NCBI GenBank assembly: GCA_003427395.1 | Contig: BFEA01000186.1 | Span: 378,089-415,003, forward strand | DNA from: Chara braunii | Lineage: Eukaryota; Streptophyta; Charophyceae; Charales; Characeae | Direction: 5' to 3' | Length of the DNA stretch: 36,915 bases | Shown: positions 9,036 to 19,140 of the stretch, in pieces | Layout: each line of letters starts with the position of its first letter | How positions within the stretch are numbered: the stretch's first letter is position 1 | The notes under the pieces: generated by a model | The model's database searches: none | The model's input: only the letters and a program-made list of their open reading frames with translations | Told to the model about the DNA's origin: nothing | Program-made: the position numbers and the translations under genes

Positions 9036-9047
9036 TGGTATCAAATC
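9036..9047 (+). other. Primer-binding site, initiator tRNA-Met type
   Basis: TGGTATCAAATC lies two bases after the LTR's terminal CA. Plant retrotransposons primed by initiator tRNA-Met usually carry TGGTATCAGAGC, so the first eight bases fit and the rest is diverged. The LTR at 21541 ends the same way, with TGGTATTTGAAC at 22695. Confidence 0.55.
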
Positions 9048-9092
9048 TGCACTTCTTGAAATAGGACAGTGTGACCTGACGCACGAGTAGGG

Positions 9093-9189
9093 GAATTGGT
9101 TGATTGGTTGATTGGTTGATTGATTGATTGATGGATTGATGGATGGATGGATGGATTGATCGATTGATTGATTGATTGATTGATTAATT
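9093..9189. repeat. (ATTG)n microsatellite
   Basis: Imperfect 4-bp units (TTGA, with TGGA variants) just downstream of the primer site. A relic of the same word (TTGATAGATTGATTGG) follows the 22695 primer site near 22770, which supports common ancestry of the two LTRs. Confidence 0.9.
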
Positions 9190-9329
9190 AGGATAACTCC
9201 AACTCGCTTTCAACATGCATATATGTATGGGCCGATGACATACCAACTTCATCAACTCAGAATCAGAAAGGAGCTTGCACTGGCGACATGCGCCCACACA
9301 GATAACTCAGAAATATGGCCAACTGGCCA

Positions 9330-9740
9330 GAACCTCAGTTCAAGTCAACTGTACAACTTGCAGCTATGGCCGCCGAACGGTTGCCTGAAGTCCCCACTGA
9401 ACTCTTATCTACACCACCAGCCTCAACGCCACACACACATACACACATGAAGATCCACCCTGACTGTCGACACCACACACGGTAGACTCTGTCGACGTCC
9501 GCATCTTGGCGGCTATGGCCGCCGTCATCTTCCTCCTCCTGGCTATGTTTGCCATCGTCTTCCTCCTCCTGGCTATGGCTGCAGTCGTCTTCCTCAGCCC
9601 ACTTCTCCTTTGGGCACCTGCAGACCTCCCAGCACAAGTCGCTTCAGCAGCACTTCCGCAAGGCTCACAGGCGAATGAATGAATGACTGGACGCTGCCTC
9701 CTTATTTATACTTGGCTGCAGGTGGACTGGTTGGCCCCAG
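9330..9740 (-). mobile_element. LTR-promoter-like fragment on the minus strand
   Basis: The minus strand carries a strong TATA box (CAAGTATAAATAAGG, core near 9702-9709), then CATTCATTCATTC, then three 30-bp repeats. The order resembles the TATA-to-leader part of the LTRs at 458 and 869. A 100-residue minus-strand open frame (9335-9637) is acidic and repetitive and is not a credible protein. No termini were identified. Confidence 0.25.
9511..9599. repeat. 30-bp tandem repeat, three copies
   Basis: GGCTATGGCCGCCGTCATCT and the ten bases after it recur at 9511, 9541 and 9571 with a few substitutions. Confidence 0.85.
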
Positions 9741-10379
9741 CCCTGGGCCAAAACGCATGGGAAAACTGTGTGACCCCCCCCTCCGAACCGCGTGGGACTC
9801 CCTGGTACTTGCTGACTGGGCAAGGTGGACTTCCACCTTGCTGACTCAGACAGGACCAGTGGAAACCTACGACCTTCTAGGACCTAGGTGTAGAAACTTC
9901 CAGAAGACCCCTAACTAGGACTAACGGTAACACACCTGACTACTGATACAGGGACCTAGGGACCAAGACCTACGACTGACTAACACTGACTGACTACTAA
10001 CCTACGGGGTTTAGGAACAGGTTGTGGGTTCAAGTCTCACATAGGGTGGTAGGGTAAATGTACAGGGTTGCAGGGTAGGTCTAGGGATCGACTCCTACAG
10101 CCTTCATCTATCAGGTAAACTGGGTGAAACCGTTTCACTCACGCCGTCCTAAATTCGAGGTCCTTCGAGAACTCTCTAACTCAAGATAGGACCTTTATCT
10201 TTCCTTGCCCTCTCATAGGCATGAATTATGTCAGAAGCGGTTTCTAGGAGCTCTGTTCGCATGAACCACTTGTCGTTCCTGATAAGCAAACCTTACTTTA
10301 TACTGTTTCGGGGGACGACCTCGACCTCCGGTTCTGAACACGTCCTCTTCCACTATGCTATCTATATCGTACGCACCAT

Positions 10380-10475
10380 CCATGTCTGGCGGAATCATTG
10401 ACCTTCACGAAGGAAACTGCTCACTGATGGTGCATGGCAACAACTTTGACGCGTGGAAGACTGGGTACGTATGAA
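10380..10475 (+). other. Short open stretch of possible coding origin, unassigned
   Basis: An ATG at 10383 opens a 31-codon frame ending in VHGNNFDAWKTGYV. The frame is open for about 18 codons upstream. The sequence TGG-GTACGTATG at its end could be a splice donor. The NNFDAWK-type wording recalls capsid starts of some retrotransposons, but it is too short to name. It lies inside the LRR intron. Confidence 0.15.
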
Positions 10476-11289
10476 GGTGCGGTGGTATCTCTATTGTGTA
10501 CTATTGTGTACGTATGGTGTGGTGGTAGCTCTACTGTGTACACATGAGTTCGCTGCTTCGGTTCTCCTTTGGTGTGATATCAGTGCATTGCTGCTTTCTG
10601 GACAGCTCACGACTATCTGTCTTTCAGTGTGATATTGCAATTTGGAATTCTGTTATTTCGCTATTGCTCATCTTCCTTGCAAAAATCCACACTGATTAAC
10701 AGTGGGAAAAAGAGACTCAGACGAACTGGTGGTTTAACAGTCTCTGTAAGCAATGCTCTTTTTAGCACATGACACACAGTGGACCATTCCTTACATGGGC
10801 GGCTGTTGGACCATCGCTAACTTCCAAAGGACTCTGTTGAGCTTTCGTGCCTTCTACAATTGGCCATACGTACATAAGGGGTGCTTGTTTAGGAAGCAAA
10901 GGCGAAAGGACAGAGGGCAAGAAAGGAAAAGGAAAGCACAGGATGGGCGAAGACAAGAAACAGGAAAGGTCCGTGCTCTGCTGATTGTTGATTTTAAGAG
11001 ACCAGATTCGCTGTTTCAGGAAGTCGTGTTCTCTTTGCGGTATTTACATTCTTTAGATTTTATCTTACGTCCAATTCTTTCAATATTTTTGTTGCAGATG
11101 CTGTGACATGCGGGATTGCATTTTCTCCGCTGCATACCAGTTTGCTGTTGAGTTTTGCATACCAGTTTCAATTTTTTGTTTTCTGTCGTTCTTATTCTGA
11201 ATACTTATTGTTCCTCTGCTGATCCAAGTATTAGCCTCAATGAAGTTCTCTGTAATGAAATAATATCAGTTGCTGCTGTATGGTTTCAG

Positions 11290-11361
11290 GCATCTGAACA
11301 ATAACTCCTTTTCGGGAAGTCTCCCAAGTTCTCTCGGGAGAATGCCATCACTCCATCACTT
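11290..11361 (+). CDS. LRR-domain exon (one 24-residue repeat)
   Basis: A 72-nt exon lies between the acceptor TGGTTTCAG and the donor GTAAGTAAG. It begins with one base that completes the Leu codon split at the end of the exon at 4981-5124, and it again ends with two bases of a codon. The encoded repeat reads HLNNNSFSGSLPSSLGRMPS plus LHHL. Joined across the intron, the spacing of L, N and G residues is the same as inside the first exon (LYRLSLDENSLDG against CGHLHLNNNSFSG). Exactly 72 nt per repeat with phase-2 introns is the usual layout of plant LRR receptor genes. No further exon was found to 14190. Confidence 0.8.
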
Positions 11362-12250
11362 GTAAGTAAGAACGATCTCCATTTTGTCTTTGTCCACTGA
11401 TCTTTGCATTTGCAATTGTTCAGTATGAAACTTGATGACACCAAAACCTGTGCTTCTCAGTGGCCTCCTTCTCTTGTCCCAACACTCCAAACTGGTTTGC
11501 TTTCGTTGTTCAATCCTCCATTATTCCCTCCCTCCCACTCCCCCTCTGTACCTCCCAACCTTCCTTCTCTCCCTTCCTCCTCCCTCCTCAGTGTGTTGTT
11601 TGTGATTAGAGTCTCCTAAACCTCAACACTTCAATGAAGTCAATCCGATATGTTCTTTTCTCAACCATCGAGATTTTCAGAGGAGTTGAGACAGGTTTTG
11701 GAAACTGTCTGCCTCACGACATTCCAAGATACACCTCTTTGTTATACTTGTGCAGTTGGAGTTTTTCTGTGTGCCCAGTTAGACTTGCGTTGCTGCTGGG
11801 CCGGACATCTGGCAGGCCACGAGCTCTCCTGGTCGGGTACGTAACCCGGATGTCAGGGTGCAGAGAGTCAATGTCTCACAAAGCTTCCTTACAAAAGACA
11901 TCGAAAGATTCTTTTAAAGCACCAGTACATGGCTCTAGCCAAGTTGAGAGTCTGATTGAGCCTCTCCTAAAATTTCAGAGGCTCACTCACTGTCGATAAA
12001 ATAAATCAAAGGCGGGAGGCCTCCGAAAGGGGTTCGCGGCTGATGGCTGGCATGTACTGGTGGTTTAAGGCAAAAAATATAAAAGAAAATTCAAAGTTAT
12101 CTTGCTTAACCACCCTTAGTGTGAATTTTGCAACACAGTCTTTATGCAGACAACTTTTGGCTGAGGGTCATGTAATAAACCCAACTTCAGAAGCTTGCAA
12201 TCAAATCTCACATGAACACATACTGTTCAACTGAATGATAAGGAGCAAAA
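11362..12250 (+). other. Intron or intergenic stretch, nothing recognised
   Basis: It begins as intron (GTAAGTAAG donor). It holds a pyrimidine-rich tract (11461-11600) and no domain-bearing frame. I looked for another LRR-like exon ending in a GT donor and found none. Confidence 0.5.
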
Positions 12251-12255
12251 TTGAG

Positions 12256-12399
12256 ACAGTGTAGAAGGATAAGACTATGTGAAGAAAAAGATCAAAATCA
12301 TGGAGAGTATAGAAAGATAAGACTATGTGAAGAAAAATATCAAAATCATGGAGAGTATAAAAAGATAAGACTATGTGAAGAAGAAGATTGAAAGCATGG
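12256..12399 (+). repeat. 48-bp tandem repeat, three copies
   Basis: The word GATAAGACTATGTGAAGAA starts at 12268, 12316 and 12364, a period of 48 bp. Adjacent words ATCAAAATCATGGAGAGTAT also repeat. The third copy is the most diverged. Confidence 0.9.
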
Positions 12400-12479
12400 A
12401 GTTATCTAAGATGTATCATCAATTAATCCAATGCTCAAACGCTTCTCCCTCTTCTTCCAGGGGAATCCTCCTCACCACC

Positions 12480-12960
12480 TCAAAGCACCCATGGCTTGCA
12501 TCTCTCGACTCCTTCACCCCATGTCACTTGCCAAGTCAACCTCTCTACAGCGCTGGCTATCCCAGACTAGCACAAGGAAGCTGGAACTCGACATGATGAT
12601 GTCTATCTTCTGCGGCAGCATGGAGTCTTCTTCCTCCAAATCACGACCACATTGCCTCCCCGAAGCTATGGAGGAAGAAGACTCTGTAGCCGAGCACTGT
12701 AGCGCATGCACTGTAGCGCATGCACTGTAGCGCATGCACTGCAGCAGCACAAGGGAGAATGAATCCATGAGCTGGGGGAGACCACTCTTTTATAGTGATT
12801 GCAAGGCCTGGCATGCCTCCATTTGCCTCATCGAAGGGCTGAGATTTCCTGATCTATGGGGCCCATATTTGCAGATTTGCTCGCAGCCCAGTGGGCCTTG
12901 CAAACTTCTGGAAACTGCAGTGTTGTGTGATTACCTTCTATATTGAATCTTGAGATTATC
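12480..12960 (-). mobile_element. LTR-like fragment, minus-strand TATA box
   Basis: On the minus strand, CACTATAAAAGAGTGG (core near 12787-12793) is followed by ATGGATTCATTCTCCC, a 14-bp tandem repeat and a GAAGAAGA-rich part, the same general order as at 9330-9740. No termini or primer site were found, so the assignment is weak. Confidence 0.25.
12694..12740. repeat. 14-bp tandem repeat, 3.3 copies
   Basis: GCACTGTAGCGCAT repeats at 12694, 12708 and 12722 with a partial copy at 12736. GCGC and GCATGC make each unit partly self-complementary. Confidence 0.9.
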
Positions 12961-13270
12961 CACTTGTGACTTTAAGGGAATAGGTGCCTCATTTCGACCC
13001 TTGACCCGGGTACCTATTCACCAAGAGACATTCTGATGCCTCTTCAGAGTCAGGGAAGTGACTTTTGGTCCCTAGACCTTTGACCTGACCAAATGTGGCT
13101 GTATGAGCCTCATCTCATTGCGCAGGAGGTGGATTGTTGATGGTTCCTGTAGCAGTGTGTGGTGCACGAGCATCGCCTGCATGTGCAACAGCCGGGACAT
13201 GTGATGTGGTTGGCCTCGTGTGGGGGAACGATGGGGGAAGCTTGCATGGGTGCCGGCGGTCGAAAGGCCA

Positions 13271-13478
13271 GTAGCTTTTGACCTAGGAAAGTTTAGGGGT
13301 CAACAGTGAGTCCAACAGACTTTGATACGTCTCTGGAACTGACATGAAATCCGTACAGACATGACTAGGGATCGTAACCCCTAGTCATGTCTGTACGGAT
13401 TTCATATCAGTTCCAGCGACGTATCAAAGTCTGTTGGACTCACTGTTGACCCCTAGGCTTTGCTAGGTCAAAAGCTAC
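13271..13478. repeat. Fold-back: about 100-bp inverted repeats, 7-bp spacer
   Basis: The left arm (13271-13370) and right arm (13378-13478) are reverse complements apart from roughly five to seven mismatches, around the spacer ATCGTAA. The outer arm ends read GTAGCTTTTGACCTAG and its complement. It could be a small inverted-repeat transposon, a fold-back made by an inverted duplication, or a hairpin small-RNA locus. No target duplication was identified. Confidence 0.88.
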
Positions 13479-14189
13479 GACCCTTAGACTTTGGACCTCA
13501 GGTTCTATCCCATCTCTCGACTCTTCAGGGGTGTGCATACCATAGATCTTTGACTGAGATAGGGACTAGACCGTACTCTGTAGGATTGAGGGCCATTCTG
13601 ACGGACTCGATGAAAATGAAACATTGCCGAAGTTCCAGGCCTTCTCCAGGTGGAAGTATTGCCTCCCAACAATTGTACTTTTCCCTATTCACTGTTCTCC
13701 AAATGTTCTCTCCTCCTCTGCACTTGAGCTTACATTTGGCATAACACCTCAATGTCGATAATTAATTAATTATAATTGTTTGACAGGATTTCACTGAGGT
13801 CAAATCAGCACAGAACATGTATTGGGGTCGTAGTTTCTGGTCAGACTAAAGTTCTAGGGTCGAAAGCTGGTCCTTGGGTGTTTTCAGTCTGGTAGGCCTG
13901 GGCTGAAGGATCAGATGGAGGCACATAGGGCCTCCAGTCGTCAACACATGCTTTAAGAAAATGAACACTCAGGACCAACCCAGGCACGGAAGTCAACGAG
14001 TCACAGATTACTCATGAGTCAACCATGCCCACACGAGGAGGCAATTGGAGGCAGGCCAGGTCGACTCAAAACTACAAATGCTGGGCTTGCACCAAGTTGT
14101 GCACTGTGCTATGAACCCAGTCTGTTAGGTACTCAGAAGTCGTCAATCAACAGTAGTTTCAATATCTGTCTGAAAGTTCCCATATCGTG
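13479..14189. other. Unassigned stretch
   Basis: No domain-bearing ORF. Words such as 'gacctttgac' and 'gaccctta' scattered over 13000-13960 resemble one another and the arms of the fold-back, so this may be diverged LTR sequence. Confidence 0.3.
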
Positions 14190-15238
14190 AAGTCATATCT
14201 CGAGCAGTGTCTCATTATTCAAACAGAGAAGAGTGTGGAGGGAGAATAGACAAACGAGAGGAAGAGAGCATACACAGAACCCTTCAGATCCCTCTCCTTC
14301 TCTGGGCTTTACATCATCAATGATAATAAGAATAATCCTGGTCGCATACAATAGTGCCACGTGGCACTTTATCTCAGGAAGACTTTGAAGACACAGCAGA
14401 TTTCCAGTGACGACGTCAGCCACAGGTGAGTACCCGATTCTCTACATCCACAGATCCCGAACTTCCTCTTCCTCGCAACCAGTCACCTCATGTAGACAGC
14501 GTGGACAATGCCACGTCAGCAACCAAGACAGGTGGCATACGCCACATCAACAACGTAGACCAATAGCAGCGCCACACATACCAGGAGCAGCGCCACATAT
14601 GCCAGAGGCAGTGCCACGTCAGCATGCCACGTAGACCAGAGGCAGCGCCACATCAGCATGCCACGTAGACCAGAGGCAGCGCCACATCAGCATGCCATGT
14701 TGACCAGAGGCAGCGCCACATCAGCATTGCCTGGCGCACTTGAGAAAGCGCCAGCATGTTGCCTCCCTTCCGTGCCTTCGCCCGCAGCGCCTGTAAACAG
14801 CCAGCATGTAGCCAGCTTCTTGCCAAAGTCGAGCCAGCGTCAAAGCAGCATAGCAAGACTGAATGCTTGACTCACTTGAGGCCAGCCTTAAGTAGCAGTC
14901 AGCGAGGCTGTTTGGCCTCGGTGTATTTCCGCTCAGTCGTTCAGATTGACTCACAGCTGAAGGCCCGGATTGTGCAGTTGCAGACTTCTCCCTTGGACCT
15001 GATGCTGTCTAGGTACCTGCGTACAAACAAGTGTGTGTGCTTGGCCTGCGGCCTGGGCTAGGTACCTTTGGACTTTGACTGTTGGGGGGACCGACAGTTG
15101 ACCAAAGTCAACTGTCACACGCCCAGACCCTGATTTCGTGAAGGGCCTTTTCTGCCCTTGTTCGGCCTGGGCTGAGGGCAACCAAGTAGACCTTCTGAGG
15201 CCCTCAGTTCCCCGAGACATATGGCATGGGTTATTACA
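14190..15238 (-). mobile_element. Candidate 3' LTR of the minus-strand chromovirus
   Basis: Read on the minus strand, pol ends at 15281. A purine-leaning stretch (15239-15257) follows, then TGTAATAACCCATGCC, a typical TG start for a Ty3/gypsy LTR, at 15238. The block contains a perfect 10-bp hairpin (15093-15116), three 34-bp repeats and an ACGT-motif cluster (14355-14722). I could not find the matching 5' LTR to the right of gag, so the left end is arbitrary. Confidence 0.45.
14355..14722. promoter_or_regulatory. ACGT-motif (G-box / TGACGTGGC) cluster with 34-bp repeats
   Basis: It starts with the palindrome GTGCCACGTGGCAC (14355-14368), then CGACGTCAGCCAC near 14411 and GCCACGTCAGC at 14510 and 14613. 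Three 34-bp units beginning AGCATGCCACGTAGACCAG follow at 14621, 14655 and 14689. ACGT-core sites of this type are known binding sites of plant bZIP factors. That they act here as enhancers is inference. Confidence 0.5.
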
Positions 15239-15280
15239 TTCCTGCCATCCCAATTTTCGAGTTCCATCGCAAAAATTACA

Positions 15281-15790
15281 TCAATTCCCAGTTAACCCAC
15301 GTTCATATGCGGCAACAATATCAGGAGCAGTGGGGAGAAGTTCTTTCCGACTAAACCATCTAGCTTCAGATGGGGGTTGGGACTTGAACTTTACCTTGTA
15401 CTATTTCTGAGGTCGTCCTCTGCCACCTGTAAAGAAATAGCCATGCTCCAATATTTTCTCCACTTCATAGCCTCCATTCATAGAGGGTGGTATCATAGAT
15501 GGCCTATTTGGAAAATCATCACTTTCTACGTAAGGTAGCAGTTTAGACGCATGGAAGATAGGGTATGTCCTGAGGTGTGGAGGTATATCTATACGATAGG
15601 AAGGTCCATCTTCACCTCCAATGACTTTGAGAACTTCCCAGGGCCCATAGTAGACAGGTAGCAGTTTCTGCGACACGTTTTCTTCTAAGGAAAACTCTTT
15701 AGACTTAACCTAGACAAAGTCCCCTTCCAGAAATTGTGAAGGACGACGATGTGTAATCATGTGCAACTGGGCTTTCTGTATGTTTTCCTT
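15281..15790 (-). pseudogene. pol: Integrase C-terminus and chromodomain of the minus-strand element
   Basis: The minus-strand frame from 15676 shows the GPW motif (LLPVYYGPWEV), then HLRTYPIFHASKLLPYVE and a chromodomain start (GGYEVEKILEHGYF). A TAG at 15401-15403 interrupts it after RGRPQK. The same frame continues as YKVKFKS ... ARWFSRKELLP to a TGA at 15281-15283. Upstream (15690-15790) the frame is shifted and contains another TAG after GDFV. The chromodomain is expected to bind chromatin marks and steer integration. The TAG falls at the same position as the TAG at 3188 in the first element. Confidence 0.8.
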
Positions 15791-16780
15791 CACCTTTTAA
15801 TATCTTCTTCATACAGAACTGCAAATTCACGCGTTCTTGGGGGTAGCCTCTGAATTTGGTCCCTTGTTAAAGCATCAATCGGACGTCTAGGCTTCCAACC
15901 TTTGTGCAGTGCGTTAGGTGTCCTTCCCGTGACAGTATGTATACTATTGTTATATGCACTAGCAATTTTAGGCAAGTTCTCGTCCCAATCAATCTGGTCA
16001 GGACGGACGTACATTCGCAAAAGTTGTTGACATAAACGGTTCATTTGCTCAGTTTGGCCATTCGTTTCAGGATGTCTGCCCGACGACATGGTCAACCTGG
16101 TTCCGTAGACTTCCATCAACTCTTGCCATTGTAGACTGGTGAACCGAACATCTCTGTCGGATACGATGGTTTTAGGAAATCCATACTCAAAGACCCATCG
16201 CATTTGGAATTTCTAAATGACTAATTCGGTTCTTGCTTCAGCAGGCAAAGGAATGAACATAGCATACTTAGAGAATTTATCAACGATGACCATTACGTGA
16301 CTATTGCCGTTTCGACTCTTAATGAGGCTCATGAAGTCAATAGAGATGGACTCACCTGACTCACTTGGAATAGGCAGCGGTCTCAGTAGTCGCATCGGAT
16401 TCTCATGTGAGGGCTTGTTCCTCTGACAGACAAGACAAGTCCGTACATACGTTAGTACATCTTCCTTCGTTCCTTTCCACTCGAAACGTTCTTGTACATC
16501 GACATACGTCTTCTTAAAACCAAAGTGACCTTCTGCATCATGACATTCCCCAATGATCAAACTCTTAATTGATTCTAGGTGAGGAACACACAATCGTTCT
16601 TCAGTTTTATCCAACAAGAAGAGTAAGCCATCAGTCATTCGATATTCTGGAAATAACTCAGGGTTCTTTCGTAGAGTTTCAATGATAGGACTCCAAATAC
16701 GATCACTCCCATTACCCTGGCGGATTTGTTCTTTCAATTCATTTCCAATATCGAGATAAGAGACAATAGTTCCAAAGAAA
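15790..16780 (-). pseudogene. pol: Integrase zinc finger and catalytic core, minus-strand element
   Basis: Two adjoining frames (16962 to 16213 and 16203 to 15790) carry the H2C2 finger (CHDAEGHFGFKK ... CLVCQRNK, near 16540-16430), the first Asp (SISIDFMSLI), the second Asp (VSDRDVRF near 16160) and the Glu (NGQTEQMNR near 16050). All three catalytic acidic residues are therefore present. A stop near 16213 after ARTELVI and a TAA after EEDIKR near 15795 interrupt the protein. It would have joined the element's DNA ends to the host chromosome. Confidence 0.85.
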
Positions 16781-17280
16781 TTTGCACGCCTGGACAAAGC
16801 ATCCGCAACCACATTAGACTTACCTTTGATGGTTTTCACCTCAAAGTCGAATGTGTCAAGGAATGTGGACCGCCTTACCAACTTGTCGGAGAGTTTGGGT
16901 TGAGTCTTGATCCACTTCAATGTAGAGTGATCAGAGTAGACAGTGAAATGCCTCCCTAACAAGTAGTGCTTCCAGATATCTAGTGCAACTACTAAGGCAT
17001 ACAGTTCCCTTTCATAGGTAGAGTTGGCTATCTTGTCTGACGGAAGTCTTCACGACATAAACTCAGCATGTCTATATCCCTTACTGTCATCCTGCTGTAG
17101 CACAACCCCAATTCCATACTTGCGTCAGTCATAACTATGAAAGGAAGAGAAGGGTCAGCAATCTTTAAGACAGGGTAGTGAGTCAGAGTATGTTTTAACT
17201 TCCTAAACAATGACTCACAATCTTTGTCCCACAACCAAGGTTTTTCCTTTTTCAATAATCTTTTCATAGGAGCAGCTATC
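16780..17280 (-). pseudogene. pol: RNase H domain, minus-strand element
   Basis: The frame from 17267 (LLKKEKPWLWDKDCESLFRK, then PFIVMTDASMELG) loses phase near 17100. Homology resumes in another frame (YERELYALV near 17000, then HFTVYSDHSTLKWIK and FDFEVKTIKGKSNVVADALS). TDAS carries the first catalytic Asp. RNase H degrades the RNA template during reverse transcription. One small deletion near 17100 accounts for the frame change. Confidence 0.8.
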
Positions 17281-18090
17281 AGGGAAAAGTTTCTAACGAA
17301 CTTCCTATAGCAGCTAGCAAGTCCTAGGAAAGATCATAGTTCAGTTATAGTCTTGGGTTGTGGCAAATCTCTGATTGTTGTGATCTTCTTTTCTTCAGGC
17401 CTTAGTCCTTCCTCATTTACTATATGTCCTAAGTACAGGACTTCAGGCCTAGCAAACTCTGACTTCTTCATATTCAGTTTAAAGTTGCCCTCGCGCAACT
17501 TCTGCAAAACCATTTGTAGGTGTTTTTCATGATCTTCTAGTGTTTTGCTATACACTAAAATGTCGTTGAGATAGAATACTACGAACAGGTCAAGCCATTG
17601 ACGAAATAACTCATTCATTGACCTTTGGAAGGTTGTAGGTGCATTGGTCGGACCAAAAGGCATAACCACGAACTCATAGTGACCATACCTGGTTCGGAAA
17701 GCCGTCTTGTGTTGATTGTCAGGTGCCACCTCAATCTGGTGATACCCTGATTTGAGATCAATCTTGCTGAAATACTTGCATCCCTGCAACTGATCCAATA
17801 GATCGTCAATGCGCGAAAGAGGTTCTGCGTTTTTAATTGTGACGGAATTCAGCCCACGATAGTCAATACATAAACGAAGTTCACCTTCCTTCTTAGGCAC
17901 AAATAAGACAGGTGCACCATAAGGAGATGAGCTAGGGGGAATCCATCCTTTGTCAGTAAGTTCTTGCAGTTGCTACTGCAATTCCTCAAGTTCCCTACGA
18001 GACATTCGGTAGATGGGACCCTTGGGAATCTTGCTTCAGGGAATGATCTCGATGGTGTGCTTGATAGCACGCTCAGTAATTCCCGTCAGC
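17281..18090 (-). pseudogene. pol: Reverse transcriptase, minus-strand element (YLND active site)
   Basis: The minus-strand frame carries, in order, [70 protein letters not shown] and [17 protein letters not shown], then [11 protein letters not shown] and SFLGLASCYRKFVRNFS. Stops fall near 17975 and 18037 and at TEL*SFLGL (17334). The catalytic motif, normally YxDD, reads YLND (17562-17573), as in the element at 34450. Loss of the first of these Asp residues normally abolishes polymerase activity. The 5' part overlaps the left copy of a 397-bp duplication. Confidence 0.88.
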
Positions 18091-18689
18091 TCAGTCTACA
18101 AGTCCTTGTACTCATCAAGAAGTTTCAATAGAAGGTGGGTAGGATGAAGAACACTCACCAACTCGTTTGACGAGCACTATCATCACCTCCTGATCTAACT
18201 TCTTCTTAACGACCATCGATCGGAAAGTTGGGTAACTCGTACAACAGAAAGACAAAGTAGAGTCAGAGCCAGACTTATGATATAATTTTTTTGGCACAAA
18301 TAAGACAGGTGCACCATAAGGAGATGAGTTAGGGTGAATCCATCCTTTGTCAGTAAGTTCTTGCAGATGCTTTTGCAATTTCTCAAGTTCCCTACGAGAC
18401 ATTCGGTAGATGGGACCATTGGGAATCTTGCTTCAGAGAATGATCTCGATGGTGTGCTTGATAGCACGCTCAGTAATTCCCGTCAACTCAGTCTGCAAGT
18501 CCTTGTACTCATCAAGAAGTTTCAAAAGAAGGTGGGTAGGATGAAGAACACTCACCAACTCATTTGACGAGCACCATCATCACCTCCTGATCTAACTTCT
18601 TCTTAATGACCATCGATCGAAAAGTTGGGTAACTCGTACAACAGAAAGACAAAGTAGAGTCAGAGCCAAACTTATGATATAACTTTATA
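17896..18689. repeat. 397-bp tandem duplication inside pol
   Basis: 17896-18292 and 18293-18689 match with roughly 4% differences. Each copy spans the end of the protease-RT linker (KLYHK.GSDSTLSFC) and the beginning of RT ([13 protein letters not shown]). Translation passes from VPK at the end of one copy into KLYHK of the other, so the junction was formed without a stop. The copies have since diverged, so the duplication is not recent. Confidence 0.93.
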
Positions 18690-19140
18690 GCACATGGTTT
18701 GGACTTTTTGTCCTTAAGTTTGACAGTTTTATCCTTGAATTTTGCCTCTGGGTCGACTTCCTCATGCCAATCCATACCCAGAATTAAGTCAAAGGGTAAA
18801 TTCTTCTCAATTAGGAATGATATCTCATGTAGAATCTTCTTACCTTCCTTTGTTGTGAAATAGCATTTGACACGATCGATGTATTGAGAGACAGTGATCG
18901 TGCTCTTGTCAGCCAGTATAGACGTAATAGGTCTAGGTAAATCTTTTACCTTCATTCTCAGATGCAACTTACAAATTGCCTTCTCTGAGATACAAGACCG
19001 CGTCGATCCCGGATCTAATAGGGCACCTACTCGCGTATGTGCAATCTCAATGTCCGCGATCATCAACTCACCCTTGGACTTTGCTTTCTTCGCCCACGAG
19101 CTTCTTAGTGCTATCAGTTGATTGTCGAGCTCGGCAAGGG
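18560..19140 (-). pseudogene. Aspartic protease region, minus-strand element
   Basis: The frame 19066 to 18560 shows HTRVGALLDPGSTRSCIS followed by LPFDLILGMDWHEEVDP, the two hallmark parts of a retropepsin: an active-site D-x-G triad and the ILGMDW motif. The triad reads D-P-G-S (Asp codon 19023-19025) where D-S-G or D-T-G is usual. The protease would cut the Gag-Pol precursor. The frame closes at MMVLVK*, at the edge of the duplication. Confidence 0.82.

Larger units (their letters stand above)
5125..11289 (+). other. 6.2-kb repeat-filled intron of the LRR gene
   Basis: This interval is bounded by GTAAGT and TTTCAG and joins the two LRR exons in phase. It contains adapter artefacts (5165-5360), a GT run, a 53-bp minisatellite, an LTR (7606-9033) and further LTR-like sequence near 9330-9740. 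5391-6840 and 9750-11280 hold no recognisable gene; a short open frame at 10753-11106 has no domain and is likely chance. The true length may differ because of the misassembly. Confidence 0.6.

Noticed and set aside
9335-9637. Acidic 100-residue minus-strand frame
   Set aside because: It is built mostly from a 30-bp tandem repeat and a CA/GT run; no protein family is recognisable.
10020-10050. tRNA T-arm-like GGGTTCAAGTCTCAC
   Set aside because: No A box, anticodon arm or acceptor stem upstream at the right distance.
10753-11106. 117-residue plus-strand open frame in the LRR intron
   Set aside because: No domain and a mixed, non-repetitive but unfamiliar composition. It lies inside an intron whose exons are well supported, and its length is within chance.
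12040-12500. Further LRR exons after 11361
   Set aside because: Several AG acceptors were examined, but none is followed by an LxxNxxxG pattern ending in a GT donor.
14621-14722. 34-bp repeats as a CRISPR-like array
   Set aside because: The units are contiguous with no unique spacers, lie in a eukaryotic retroelement LTR, and have no cas genes nearby.
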